DNA of 64,000 nt from Chinchilla lanigera (lineage: Eukaryota; Chordata; Mammalia; Rodentia; Chinchillidae). The stretch covers positions 300,517-364,516 of the forward strand of contig NW_004955467.1 of assembly GCF_000276665.1 (NCBI RefSeq). Reading direction: 5' to 3'. The notes beneath the pieces were generated by a model. It saw only the letters and a program-made list of their open reading frames with translations, made no database searches and was not told the DNA's origin. The translations under genes and the position numbers were made by a program. This document shows positions 11,577-22,472 of this stretch, in pieces; the first letter of the stretch is position 1, and each line of letters starts with the position of its first letter.

Positions 11577-11979
11577 GAAGGGCGACGGCAGTGTTGGCTC
11601 GAAGCCCGGGGCGCCGAGGGAGCGGGCGCGGCGGCCGGGCCCTTGCCGCTCTGCCGCCCTCGGCGAAGGGAGAGCGAGGCGCGAGGCAGCAGCCGCGGCC
11701 CGCGCACGGCTCGATGACCCAGCTGCAAAGAGGCAAGGATTTTTTTAACTATATATATATTTTTTGAAGAAAGCCAGGTTATATACGAAAGGTTAGAATT
11801 GAGGAAAAATCTCCCAGACCAGAAGTAATCACTGCTAATATTCCGATGAGTTGTATTTCTCCAGATTTTTACCTGCCACGCATACCAAGAGTTTTAAATT
11901 TTCAATGGATGGATCGCACACAGACAGGTAAGCTGAGAATAGTGTATCAAGGTGTATCCAGATCAAGAAAAAAAATCAG

Positions 11980-12074
11980 GGGCCCGGGATTTAATTCAGT
12001 GGCACAGTGCCTGCCTGGCAAGCTCAATGTTGTGAGTTCGATTCCTGGTACCAGGAGGGGGAGAAAAAAAAAGG
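11980..12074 (+). repeat. ID element with perfect 15-bp TSD
   Basis: ggcccgggatttaattcagt ... gcctgcctggcaagctcaat ... gagttcgattcctggtacc, then a mixed A-rich tail. The flanks 11965-11979 and 12075-12089 are identical (aag, eight A, tcag). Confidence 0.95.
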
Positions 12075-12130
12075 AAGAAAAAAAATCAGCATTCCCCCTT
12101 CTGTTCACTCCAAATTCCTTTTGGCTGTTT

Positions 12131-12268
12131 GTGACAAGATCTCGATATGTAGTAGAGGCTGGCCTTGAACTCACTGTGTAGCCCAGGCTGGCCTGAACTC
12201 TCAGCGATCCTTCTGCTTCTGTCTCCCAAGTGCCGGGATCACAGGTGTGCACCACCACCCCCAGCCCA
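12131..12268 (-). repeat. B1-type SINE with duplication, antisense
   Basis: gacaagatctcgatatgtag, two ggctggcc blocks, and tctcccaagtgccgggatca. Confidence 0.9.
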
Positions 12269-13497
12269 AATTTGCTTTTAAAATGAGATTATATTGCCGA
12301 TAACATTTTGATAATTTTTTTTTTTTGGCCTGTATATTTGAGTGAATGCTTTTCCCTGGCACAATTTTAAAGGACTTATTGTCCCTCAAAGTCTCTTTTT
12401 TTATTCCTCTTAGTAAATAACCTATTAAGAAAACGTCATACATGAAGCACTACCCTTGTATGTTTAAAGAATAGGGAACATTAGTCTTAGTAAATGCAAC
12501 CCCCACAGAGCCTGGTGCCTTTGAGAGGAAGAAAAGATGGAGAACGGGCCCTCCTCCCAGAAAGGAGAGAGGACCCTAGCAGCCACTGTTGCTCACAGAG
12601 CAGCTTGTGGGGTGGAGAGGGCTCTGCTGACTAAGGTCAGCGCTGCAGAGGGCTCTACGGCTGCATCTGACAAGTCAAAGAGCAGAGGAGTCAGGGCAGA
12701 TTTCTGTGTTTGTGCTCAGGTGTCAAAAAAAGCAGGTATTGGGGAGGAACTGGGAATCCAAGGTGGCCATTTCCAGGCTGCTGGCAAAGCAGGGATCAGA
12801 GGTCCCTATCTCTGTCCTTAGGGATGAAGTCTACCCATCCTGCAGTGTAATTACCGGTTCCACCACTTCCAAGACTTGTCGCCTCCCTGCTGTGTTGTTT
12901 GACCCATGGTGAACTGGACCTGGTGGGGACAGGAGCAGGACAGCTGGCGGTGGTGTGTGGGCCCCAGGTCCAGGTTAGTCACCCTCAGCCTTCCTCCTCT
13001 TCTGCCTTTGAAGAGATCCGGCAGCCGCCACGCAACCGCTCCACTGTGCTGAAGCCAGTACCTGTCAGAACTCAAGAGTCCTGGATCTCCTGCAAGGGGT
13101 GCCCTACACTCAGACAGAATGAGTGGCACCACTTTTAAGCTCCTGTGTAGATAGATGTTCACGATTTACCTGTGATGCCCTGGCCTCTGCTTTGGAACAC
13201 ACAACTGAAGCTACTTTGTGTTCTGTGCTGTGGACATACAGCACAGTGATGTGATCCAATAGAGGGACTGTTCAGTCAGGCGACTTACAGATGCAGCTGG
13301 AGCAGCTCTTTGAAGGCTGGCTCCTGCTTGCCATGAGGAGAGGGAAGTGAGGGAGGCAAGATGGGTTAAAACCCATTAAAACTTGCTTATCAGAGATCTT
13401 TGCTTTTTTTTTTTCCTTCAAATATTGCATCATTTGAAAGTTTATCTCTACGGCTAAATTCTTTGGCAGCCCCTGAATCCTGCCAGTGGAGAGTGCT
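12269..13497. other. Intergenic, mostly unique-looking; nothing recognised
   Basis: No gene, SINE or LTR recognised. Short frames on both strands show no family similarity. Confidence 0.45.
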
Positions 13498-14056
13498 TGT
13501 ATTAGTCATTTATCTGTCACTGGATCAAAATATCCAACACCCACAATGATTTATCTGGCTCACAATTTCCAGTGGGTTTGATCCAGAGTCATCTGGCTCC
13601 AAGGCAGAAATGGCATGGTGGAAGAGCCTGGCAGAGGACAACTGCTTCACCCCATGGCAGCCAGGAAGCAGATAGACAAGGGAAGAGCCAGGGACAGGAG
13701 TGCACCCTTCCAGGTGACACCCAGGGACCCATTTCCAACCAGGCCCCAACCCCTACCTGATGGAGACCACAATGAAGCAGCCCTGAGCAGGATTTAAATT
13801 AACTGATTGGCTTTTTATGTTTACTTGTGAATCTGTCCAAAGCTTAGGCCGCTTGTCTGGAGGTAGGCAACAGACTCATAGTAAGTGAACCTCTGTGAGT
13901 CACTGATCCCTACTAAAACCTGCAATGGTGGATGAACCATGAAAGCCTCAAAGGGACTAATCCACTGATGATTATCAGACCTCCATGATTCAATTACCAC
14001 CCACCTATGAGTGCATGAGGTTTGGGGAGACATCCAGATATAAACCATAACACACT
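13498..14056 (-). repeat. MaLR-type LTR, antisense
   Basis: Begins tgtattagtcatttatctgt and ends gaggtttggggagacatcca, the mirror of the 8.2 kb copy. Its middle (13772-13931) is repeated in inverted orientation at 15791-15949. Confidence 0.65.
13772..13931 (+). repeat. Left arm of inverted repeat
   Basis: About 160 bases from atgaagcagccctgagcagg to caatggtgg. By eye about 90% identical to the reverse complement of 15791-15949. Confidence 0.85.
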
Positions 14057-14396
14057 GTGACACTCCATTGCTCCTTTACAAGAGGGATGCTCCTGGAAAG
14101 TGGTGACTTTGGGTTAATAATATCCCTTAGTTATTGTGAGCTGATCAGGTCCACAATCTCCCAAACAAATGTATGGCAAAGGCTAAATAAGAAGAGGTGA
14201 ATGGAATGATTTCAGGGCTCCAAGAAGATCAAAGCCCTCTCACAGAGTTCGAGATTTTCTCAAGGCTTAAGACCAAGACCTTCTCTGGGTGGCCCATATT
14301 TATTTGGTTTTCAGAAGAAGGGAGGGGAGTACTCAAGAAGGGCAGAATCACTCAAGGACTTCTCCAAGTAAAGTATTAAATTAATCCTTAATAAAG

Positions 14397-15666
14397 TGTA
14401 GTGAATTGATAACTGGGGGTCAATTTATAACCCCCAGCTGAACTGAGTAAGTATGGTGCTGGGTGTGGGAGGCCCACCTGAGGATTGTTGCCGGCAGCAT
14501 AAGAGGCTGTTGGGAGCTGAGAAAAGGCTGTTGGGAGCTGGTAGAAGCTGTAAGGAGTTGTTGGGTTTTTTGGAGGCGCTTGTCGTGCTGGCTTTCCTGA
14601 TGAACTTGGCTGTTTTCATCCTCTGAGGAGCTTGGGACCTTGTTGGCACTAAGTATAACTTTGGTTCACTTTGGGGGAGCTCTGGTCCTCACTTTGAGCA
14701 TCATTTCCTGGCTCCAGAGGGGAAGATGGTACATGATTGGGCCAAGACCCACACAGAATCAAACCAGACCTTCTGTCACGAGAGGAATCTTTATTGGGCG
14801 GGAGAGCGACACGGCTGACTGCCCAGCGGACTAGGACAGCCCCAAGGTGAGCAAAGCATGGGGATTTTAAGCTATTTTCTGGGGAGGGTGTCCATGGGCC
14901 AGAACATTTTCAAGGGAGGGTGTCTGTGGGTCAGAACAGCCCAAGCGGGGGTAGTTGTTCATCAGAGTTGAACGTCTGGTCCTGCCAAGGCGGATGAGGG
15001 TGAGGTTGGCTTTTGTCAAGGGGAACTGAAGGGGAACAGGTGAAGAGGAAGGAGTTTTCATTATTGAGAGTTTAAGTCCCCTGCAGGGGGAGGGGGTGCG
15101 GGCTGCCTTATGACTTATCACTACACTGCCAGTCTGCTGGAGAAGGTTGCTGTGCTGGCTTTCCTGATGGAAACTCAGCTGTCTTCACCATGGGAGGAAC
15201 TCGGGACCTCACCGTTGCTGAGGATGGCTGTGGTACATTTTGGGGGAGCTTTGGTTCTTCTGAGCGTCGCTTCCGGGCTCCAGTGCAGTTTCCTCAGCCT
15301 AGCACAGCTGCTAGCACAGTTCCTTCATCCCACTGGCATAGACTTCCTAGATTGCACCACTGACCTTTGGGCCTTCCCAGTGCAGATCCGTGAAACAGGC
15401 CTGCATGAGATACTGTTATGGGCTGTGGGCCTCCAGTTGGATTCGTGGGAGGCATTGTTGAGAGCTTTAGGTATTCAGCTGGACTCATGCAGGACATTTC
15501 TGTGGAATCCAGGCCCTCAGCTAGTTTCCTTGGTCGTAGTGTGTGGACAGATTTCCTGCACTGTCTTGTATATCGTTCTTTGGGTGACTATTATAAATAA
15601 TCTTGTAAAATATGTGTCCTGTATTATGTTGTTTTCCCTTGCAAAAGTATCCCCCAAACTAACACA
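14397..15666. repeat. Solo LTR (copy 2 of the 888-bp family) with perfect 5-bp TSD, carrying a nested LTR
   Basis: TG...CA ends with TSD taaag at 14392-14396 and 15667-15671. Without the 387-bp insertion the element is about 883 bp. It aligns along its length, in inverted orientation, with 1834-2721. A 5-bp TSD suits ERVL/MaLR-class or some ERVK elements. Confidence 0.9.
14734..15120 (-). repeat. Nested 387-bp solo LTR of a retroviral-type element
   Basis: TG...CA, flanked by gtaca (14729-14733) and ctaca (15121-15125), a 5-bp TSD with one change. Copy 1 of the host LTR shows the empty site (ggtgcactgcc at the equivalent place). On the minus strand AATAAA (14790-14795) lies about 57 bases before the LTR end, as expected for an R/U5 border. 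No internal viral genes remain. Confidence 0.88.
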
Positions 15667-15790
15667 TAAAGAGTAAGTTAATCTACCAAGGAGTGAGATA
15701 CCTGAGGCTATAGTCTTTATCTAGTTGCGATCAGATCCAGGTGTCCGTGGCTGTGATCTTGTCTTATCCTTTGAGACTTTCAGGTTTCAT

Positions 15791-15949
15791 CCACCATTAC
15801 AGGTTTAGTAGGGATCAATGGCTCACAGAGGTTCACTTACTATGAGTCTGTTGCCCACTTCCAGACAAGCAGCCTAGACTTTGCACAGATTCACAAGTAA
15901 ACATAAAAAGCCAATTGGTTAATTTAAATCCTGCTTGGGGCTGCTTCAT
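15791..15949 (-). repeat. Right arm of inverted repeat
   Basis: Reverse complement of the arm at 13772-13931. Similarity extends weakly a few bases outward to 15779. The two arms enclose the nested LTR pair. Confidence 0.85.
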
Positions 15950-16278
15950 AGTGCTCTCTACCAGGTGACTTTGCTTTGAAAACTGGGATGCTGAAGGTAG
16001 GCAGCTGGAGGCTGACCACTGACTGCCTCCTTGTGGCTGGACAGCGAGTTCTTGGAAGAACTGAGGGGCACATGAAGCACCTGTCGTGCCATTCACTCCA
16101 CTTTCTTATTTGTTTCTCTGTTTCTCACCCATCCCTGATGTCCTACTTAAAGCACCCACCTCAGCTATGAGTGAGTCGAACCTACACCAGATTCCTGGGA
16201 GAAAAGACTCTGAATCAGCTTCTCCTGCCCTTCCTGCCCCTTGCTAATCTCCTTCCTGACAGAATGTTGCACTGTGAT

Positions 16279-16320
16279 AAAAAACAAACAAACAAACAAA
16301 CAAACAAACAAACAAAAAAA
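16279..16320. repeat. (AAAC)n microsatellite
   Basis: About nine near-perfect caaa units. Confidence 0.95.
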
Positions 16321-16411
16321 AAACCACCTTTTTTTCTAAGTCCTGACACCGGGTAACTATTCCATTCTTTAAAAGAAAACCTACCATTGAAACTAGTACA
16401 ACGTGTTTTCT

Positions 16412-16496
16412 TTTGGATACTGGATTTAAAGCTAGGGCCTCACACTTGCTAAGCACATGCTTTATCACTGAGCCACACTCCCAGCCCCAAATTTCT
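16412..16496 (-). repeat. ID element, antisense
   Basis: ttggatactggatttaaagc ... tgctaagcacatgctttatc ... actgagccacactcccagcc. Confidence 0.88.
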
Positions 16497-16516
16497 TAAA
16501 TTTTTACCAGAAATAT

Positions 16517-16531
16517 CCACTAGGGGGCAAC
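16517..16531 (+). promoter_or_regulatory. CTCF-like motif
   Basis: CCACTAGGGGGCAAC agrees with the CTCF core at all but the last position. It is one of three good matches in the first 17 kb. Confidence 0.35.
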
Positions 16532-16689
16532 ATGGCCTTCATCAGAACCCTAGGTAGAGAGCAGGTCTCCCCAAAGCGGCACCCCCTTGATTGACAGACA
16601 GTCTGCTCAGAAGCCATGATAGGGACAGAGAAGTGGAATCTGGCTGCTATGAAGAGGTAAAAAGAAAAGAAGGAAGGGAGAGAGGAAGG

Positions 16690-16815
16690 GAGGGAGTGTG
16701 GAAGATCACCTGGGCGACTCTCCTTGAAGGAGGAGCAGTTGTCTCCATTTTGGCTGAACCTGACCCTGTTTCCATATATTGATGTGTGCACAGCTGGCCA
16801 GGACCCTTTCCTTAT
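16690..16815 (+). repeat. Dispersed repeat shared with 24.45-24.57 kb
   Basis: gatcacctgggcgactctcc ... ctccattttggctgaacctg. The reverse complement of 24451-24570 matches it along the whole length. Class unknown, possibly an LTR fragment. Confidence 0.7.
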
Positions 16816-17754
16816 CCCTTCAATTGGCTTTAAGCAGTGCATATCAGTCCAGCTGAGGTGCTGATGGTAATCTCTGAAGAGGGCAGGCATGTTTCCCTGG
16901 AACCCCCTGTTGTTCCCTTGTGTGAGTCAGGATGAGGAGGGATGAAGAGCCAGTGCTCCACACTGTTGGCTGGGATGAGCCTGGAGATAAGAGGCTGTGG
17001 CTTCCTGGGGCTTCAAAGATCACACATCAAAGCTGAAGCACTGACCCCAAAACATTAGATACTATCTCAATTGTGTTACGCAGATTACTCTTTCTGCAGA
17101 TCCTTCTCTCTGGTATTGCAGGGGTGATTTCAGGCCTCCTACCTGGCCCAGCTCATGGCACTCACCTACTTCCCGCCATTCTCATAGTTACTCATCCTCA
17201 AGCCACTCCTTTCTTCATGAATGAATAAAACCCAGTTCGACCTTGGGTGGAGAACTTTGTTCCAGTTAGCCATCATCCTGGCTGAACTTAGGACCCCTTG
17301 GCTCCTCACAACTACAGATACACCTCAGTGTCTTTATTCTCTCCATGGGTTGCACTGAAGGTGGTAGATTAGAATTAACTCGCTAGAATTCCAATAACTT
17401 TTCCATGGGATCACAAATGGAAACTTCATAGGCCTGGATGAGGACTGGGAAGGGCTCTCTACAAAGGAGGCGGGGGCAGGAAAGGAGGAAGGATATGGAC
17501 AGCTTATAAACTTTAGGCATTTAGGTTTTCATGATGACTCTGTTGGATGCCAGCTGTTCATTGCTTATGCTGTGGCCCTTTCTTAGAATAGAAAAGTGCA
17601 GAAGGGTTTACCAGTTAAACAACTGCTCCGTTTCCCTCTTGGTCCTTCTTCCTTTTGATATTTCTGTAACATCTTGGGCTTTGATTTTTCTGAAGACATG
17701 GTTCAGTTTAAACCTACATAAATCTGGCTGAGTGGACTGACCTTTAGTAATCTG
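16816..17754. other. Intergenic; nothing recognised
   Basis: No gene seen. Parts may belong to the same old LTR as the preceding repeat, but no boundaries are visible. Confidence 0.35.
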
Positions 17755-17985
17755 TGCTGTACTTTGGATCTGAATTGTCCCCCAACAGCCATATGTTGAA
17801 GGCTTTTTTCCCAAATGGTGCCATTGGAAGGTGGAGTCTTTAGGGTGTGGGACTTAGTGGAAGGAAGTTAGGGGCAAACCCTTCCAGGGGATATTGGACC
17901 CTGGTCCTTTCATCTATCTCTCTGCTTCCTAGTCACCTCATGGTGACCTCTGTCACATGCTTTCCACAAGCCCAAGGCAACAGGA
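17755..17985 (+). repeat. Truncated MaLR-type LTR
   Basis: ggatctgaattgtcccccaa, tgttgaaggcttttttccca and gggtgtgggacttagtgg resemble the 5' half of a MaLR LTR. Confidence 0.5.
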
Positions 17986-17989
17986 TTGT

Positions 17990-18178
17990 ATTTGTGATCC
18001 ATTGCTGTGACAACACTCCCAATAAAATCAACTTAAAGAGGAAAGATTTATTTGAGTGCATGGTTTAGAAGTCTCAGTCCATGGTCATTTGAATGAAGAT
18101 GAGATGTTGGGCTTTGGATCACTGATTGCTTGGCTGGCAGAAAGGCCCCATCTCTGGTAGTAGATGGAGCATGTATAC
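17990..18178 (-). repeat. MaLR-type LTR fragment, antisense
   Basis: gtgatccattgctgtgacaa ... aataaaatcaacttaaagag ... ttagaagtctcagtccatgg. Same layout as the 8.2 and 43.8 kb copies. Confidence 0.55.
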
Positions 18179-18194
18179 ACCCTGGCATGAAATA

Positions 18195-19030
18195 TAGGTC
18201 CAATTGAAATGAATAGACACTTCTCCAAAGAAGAAGTACAAATGGCCAGTAGGTACATGAAAAAATATTCCACATCTTTGGTCATTACAGAAGTGCAAAT
18301 CAAAACAAAACTGAGATTCCGTCTTACTCCAGAAAGAATTGCCATTATCAAGAACTCAAAAAAAAAAAAAAAAAATAGGTACTGGCAATGTGGTGGGGGG
18401 GGGAGGGAAACTTCTGCATTGTTGGTGGGAGTGTAAACAAGTACAATCATTATGCAAATCAGTATGAAAATTCCTCAAAAAACTAAAAACAGGCTGGGCA
18501 TGGTGGAGCATGCCTGTAATATCCACACTCAAGTTAGAGGCTGACACAACAGGATTGCTGGGAGTTTAAGGCCAGCTGGGGCTACAAAGTGAGTTCAAGC
18601 CTAGCCTGAACTATATAGTGAAACTCTGTCTCAAAAAGACAAAAAAAAAAAACCTTAAAAACCTAAAAGTAGACATTCCATTTGACCTATACCTCTTCTA
18701 AGTATCTTTTCAAAAAAGTTAAAGACATCATATTACAGTGATACGTGCATACCCATGTTTACAGCAGCACAAATCATAACAGCTAAATCTTAGAAAAGGC
18801 CTATATGCTCACCAACAGATGAGTGGGATAAAGAAAATGTGATATTTATATACAACAGAGTACCACTAGGCTATAAAGAGGGCAAAGGTGGGTCATTTGT
18901 GGGAAAATGGATGTGCCTTTAGTCTATGATGCTAAGTGAAATAAATCAGACACAGAAGATTAAATATTGCATGATTTCCCTTATATGAGAAACCTAAAGA
19001 ATAATATTATAAAGAGCAAAATCAAAGATA
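18195..19030 (+). repeat. L1 ORF2 3'-end fragment interrupted by a SINE
   Basis: gaatagacacttctccaaag, then tactccagaaagaattgcca and, beyond the SINE, ctaagtgaaataaatcagac, which are standard landmarks of the L1 ORF2 C-terminal region. Frameshifts and stops are present. 18377-18440 contains the ttggtgggagtgtaaac block. Confidence 0.88.
18491..18650 (+). repeat. B1-type SINE inside L1
   Basis: ggctgggcatggtggagcat head, internal duplication, ctctgtctcaaaaagac tail. The L1 reading resumes after it. Confidence 0.92.
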
Positions 19031-19204
19031 GATGGTAGGAAACAAGGAGACTTTGTAGAGCTGAGAAGGAGAGCTGGGAAAAGGGAGAGTGGGGAAGGAG
19101 AGGAAGAAAAAGGGATCAAGATTTGATATGAATTTGTATTAATCCTCCAATCTAACAAAGGAAGTATAAAAGATTTATATATTGAAAATTATAGTATTCT
19201 GAAA

Positions 19205-21075
19205 AAAGATTGAAGAGGATGTCAGAAAATAGAAAGATATCACTTGGTCATGGAGAGGAAGAACCAACATAGTGAAAATGGCCATACTCCCAAAATTGTT
19301 ATACAGATTTAATGCAATCCCTATCAAATGCCATTAGCATATCTCACAGAAGTAGACAACATACTTCTAAAATTCATATGGAACCAGAAGAGACCTAGAA
19401 TAGCAAAGGCAATCCTGGGCAACAAAGACAATACGGAGGTATCACAATCCCTGACTTGAAATTATATTGCAAAGCTAATGTGATAAAATCAGCATGGTAC
19501 TGGCAAAAAAATAGACCTGAAGACCAGTGGAACAGATTAGAAGATACAGACACAACTGCAAACACACTCAGCCACCTTATCTTTGACAAAGTGGCCAAAC
19601 ATGTTCGCTGGAAGCAGATAGTCTCTTTAATAAATGGTGCTGGAAACACTGGCTTCATACATGCTGAAGACTAAAACTAGACCCATGTCTATGACCATGC
19701 ACTAAAGTCAAAATGGACCAAAGATTTAAATATTAAAGCAGAAACACTAAATCTACTGGAAGAGAAAGTAGGTCAAAATCTTGAAGACATAGGGGTGGGC
19801 AGACAGTTCATGAACAAAACCCAAACTGCACAGGAAACACTTCAAAGAATCAACAACTGGGATCTCATCCTATTAAAAAGCTTTTGTACTTCAAAAGAAA
19901 TCACAAATAGAGTGAAAAGACAACACACAGAGTGGGAAAACATTTAAGCTGACTGTCGCTCAGACAAAGGACTTCTATCTCAAGCATATAAAGAATTGAA
20001 AAAACTCAGACCCCCCAAATTCAAAGACCCAGACCAAAAATGGGCATCTGAGATGAATACACACTCAGATAAAGAAATCAAATGACAAATAAATACATGA
20101 AAAAATGTTCAACATTGGTCATTTGAGAGATGAAAATTATTTTTTTTGAGAGATGCAAATAAAACAACACTGAGATTTCATCTCACCACAGTAAGAATGG
20201 CTACCATCAAGAAATCAACCAATAACAAATGCTGAAGGGGCTGTGGGGAAAAAGAAACTCTTCTCCACTGTTGGTGGCAATGTAGACTGGTGCAACTGCT
20301 GTGGAAATCAGTCTGGAGATTCCTCAAAAAATTAGGATTAGAGCTACTATTTAACCCAGCCATTCCCCTTCTGGGTATTTTCCCAGGCGAATTAAAAACA
20401 TTATGCCACAGCGATATATGTGCACCCATGTTTACAGCAGCACAATTTGTCATAGCAAAATTTTGGAAACAACACAATGCCCATCAACTGAGGAGTGGAT
20501 AAGAAAAATGTGTTATTTTTATACAATGGAATATTACTCAGCTATAAAGAAAGACAAACTCAAGGCTTTTATAAGTAAATGGATGCAACTAGAGACAATA
20601 CTCATAAGTGAAATAAATCAGACCTGCATGTGTAAACACCATATTGTCTCCCTAGTGTAAGAACCTGAAAGAGTAAACAAAAGTGAAAGATACAATAGAT
20701 ATTGTGAAAGGGAAAGAAACTGCTTAATAGGAAAGAACAACTGGGATGAGGGAAAAGAGAAAAGAAAGAAAGAAGAAATGGAAACATATATATATATATA
20801 CATACACGTATACACACACAATAGCTAAGATAATTGTACTACTAATTTCCAGTGGTTTATTGAAAGGAACAGTTAATGTTTAATTGTTTGAGCAATCGTA
20901 TACCTATATCTGGTAATCTGAGCAACGATTTTGAAGATAACAATAAATAATACAACAACCATTATTGATTTCCTATCATCTTGTCTGAAATTCTGTATCA
21001 TTTTTATAGTTTTTATTTTGTTTTGGTTTTGTTATTTTGTTTTAGTTCTTTTCCCTTTAAAATAAAGAATTTGTA
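19205..21075 (+). repeat. L1 3' portion: ORF2 C-terminal third plus 3' UTR
   Basis: Aligns collinearly with the reverse complement of the 44.5-45.9 kb copy. Landmarks: gaccagtggaacagattaga, caacaactgggatctcatcc, agacccagaccaaaaatggg and tggaatattactcagctata. ORF2 frame is broken. From about 20820 the family-specific 3' UTR follows (ctggtaatctgagcaacgat, tttgaagataacaataaata). Confidence 0.9.
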
Positions 21076-21689
21076 TTAATTCTCTATGATAAATGCATTT
21101 AATATGTATCACAAATATGTACTAATTTAAAATGTTTTCAGTAAAGCAGAGGTACAATTGTAAGGCTTGTTGGCTAACTGGCCAACTATTAGGGTTAAAT
21201 CACAAGACATGGCTTGGCTGGGTTAGTTTAAAAGGCAGAAGTGGGGTTGTGGTCCTCCGGAGCTCACCCATGCAAAGCATCAGGAACCGGAGTAGTCAAG
21301 TGATGTGGTGTGCCAAGGGCTGGGAGAAACATTGTAAAAGATGGAGCAGCTCAGTTTGGAAGCACTTGCCTGGGATATAAGATCATCCATCCTGAAAATA
21401 ACCCTAGAGTATGGTACACGCGTGAAGCGACCTTAGCACCCAGAAGCATGGAAGAAGTGATCACCCCACTTAAAGGGAGGTAAGCCAGCCCCAGCTGCCA
21501 TGGCACATGGTGGAAGAAGGAATTAAACAGCTCAGTGACATGAGTGTATTCCCGTGGATAACACCATGTAAACTCAGAAAACTTGCCAAATGTCTTTGCT
21601 CCAAAAGAGATGGTTCCAAAAGATATGATCCTGACTAACACAGCCAGGAATTTGCCAGGGAGGAATCCCAGCTCCCCAGGAATGTGGCA
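21076..21689. other. Intergenic; nothing recognised
   Basis: No gene or clear repeat. Short antisense frames have no recognisable similarity. Confidence 0.4.
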
Positions 21690-22172
21690 TAATTCCACTT
21701 CAATTACTCCATGAAAATGGTAACAGATGTGCATATAAAATCTTGTACACAAATGTTCATAATGCCTTTGTCCATCATAACCAAAGTAGACCCAAGTGTC
21801 CATCAGCTGATGAAACGGTGACCAAAACATGGTCTATCTGTACATGAAATGTAGTTCGGCCACAAAGAGGAACCTGTAAAGGAGAACAGGCAGTCACAAA
21901 GCACCACAAATACATGACTCCATTTATATGGAAATCTTTAAGGGGCGAATCTATAGAAAGAGGACTAGTGGCTGTGGGAGTGGGAAATTGGAGGAGTGGA
22001 GATAGAAGCTCACAAGGTTTCCATTAAGGCCATGAAGACATCCTGTGACTGATTGTGGCAGCGGCTGTACCACTCTGGGACTAAGGAGAAACTGCTGAAT
22101 GTGTACCTTGCACTGATGAATTGGATGGGATATGAATCATACCTTAATAAAGCAGTGACATGGCCTGGAACT
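21690..22172 (+). repeat. Old L1 (L1M-like) 3' end
   Basis: aaatgttcataatgcctttg, gtgtccatcagctgatgaaa, gactccatttatatggaaat and a final atcataccttaataaagc, the pattern of ancient mammalian L1 3' ends. Confidence 0.82.
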
Positions 22173-22336
22173 CCTGGCCCTGCTGAGCCCGGTCAAACAC
22201 TATCTGCCATACTTGATGCCCTTGTACCTTCCATCCTCTGCTCGGACTTCGTTCCTCAGTCACTGGAGATCAGTTTACTTCTCTTCCTTGTTCCTGCCTC
22301 AGTAACCCGGAGTCAGCTTCTCCCTCCTAGGAGTTC

Positions 22337-22342
<6 letters not shown>

Positions 22343-22397
<55 letters not shown>
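22343..22397. repeat. (TC)n microsatellite
   Basis: A perfect 55-base dinucleotide run abutting an antisense ID element. Confidence 0.98.
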
Positions 22398-22400
<3 letters not shown>

Positions 22401-22472
22401 TACTGAGAATCAAACTGAGGTCCTTATGCCTGCCAGGAATGTGCTGTTCCACTGAGCTATCTCCCCAGCCCT
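22398..22472 (-). repeat. ID element, antisense
   Basis: tactgagaatcaaactgagg ... ccactgagctatctccccag. Confidence 0.9.

Larger units (their letters stand above)
10860..11740. promoter_or_regulatory. CpG island containing the tRNA gene, interrupted by a gap
   Basis: The sequence is sharply GC- and CpG-rich compared with both flanks, with runs such as gcgcgcggtggggcggg and cgccgccggcgcgg. An ATTGG (inverted CCAAT) lies at 10957-10961 and a GC-box-like gggggcgtgg follows. The unsequenced stretch 11452-11576 falls in the richest part. It could be a Pol II promoter with an unresolved first exon, or open chromatin around the tRNA. No coding exon could be supported. Confidence 0.75.

Noticed and set aside
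11227..11748. Open frames across the CpG island
   Set aside because: They run through 125 unresolved bases and owe their length to GC-rich, stop-poor sequence.
21351..21830. 159-codon minus-strand frame
   Set aside because: It overlaps the old L1 3' end and shows no domain.
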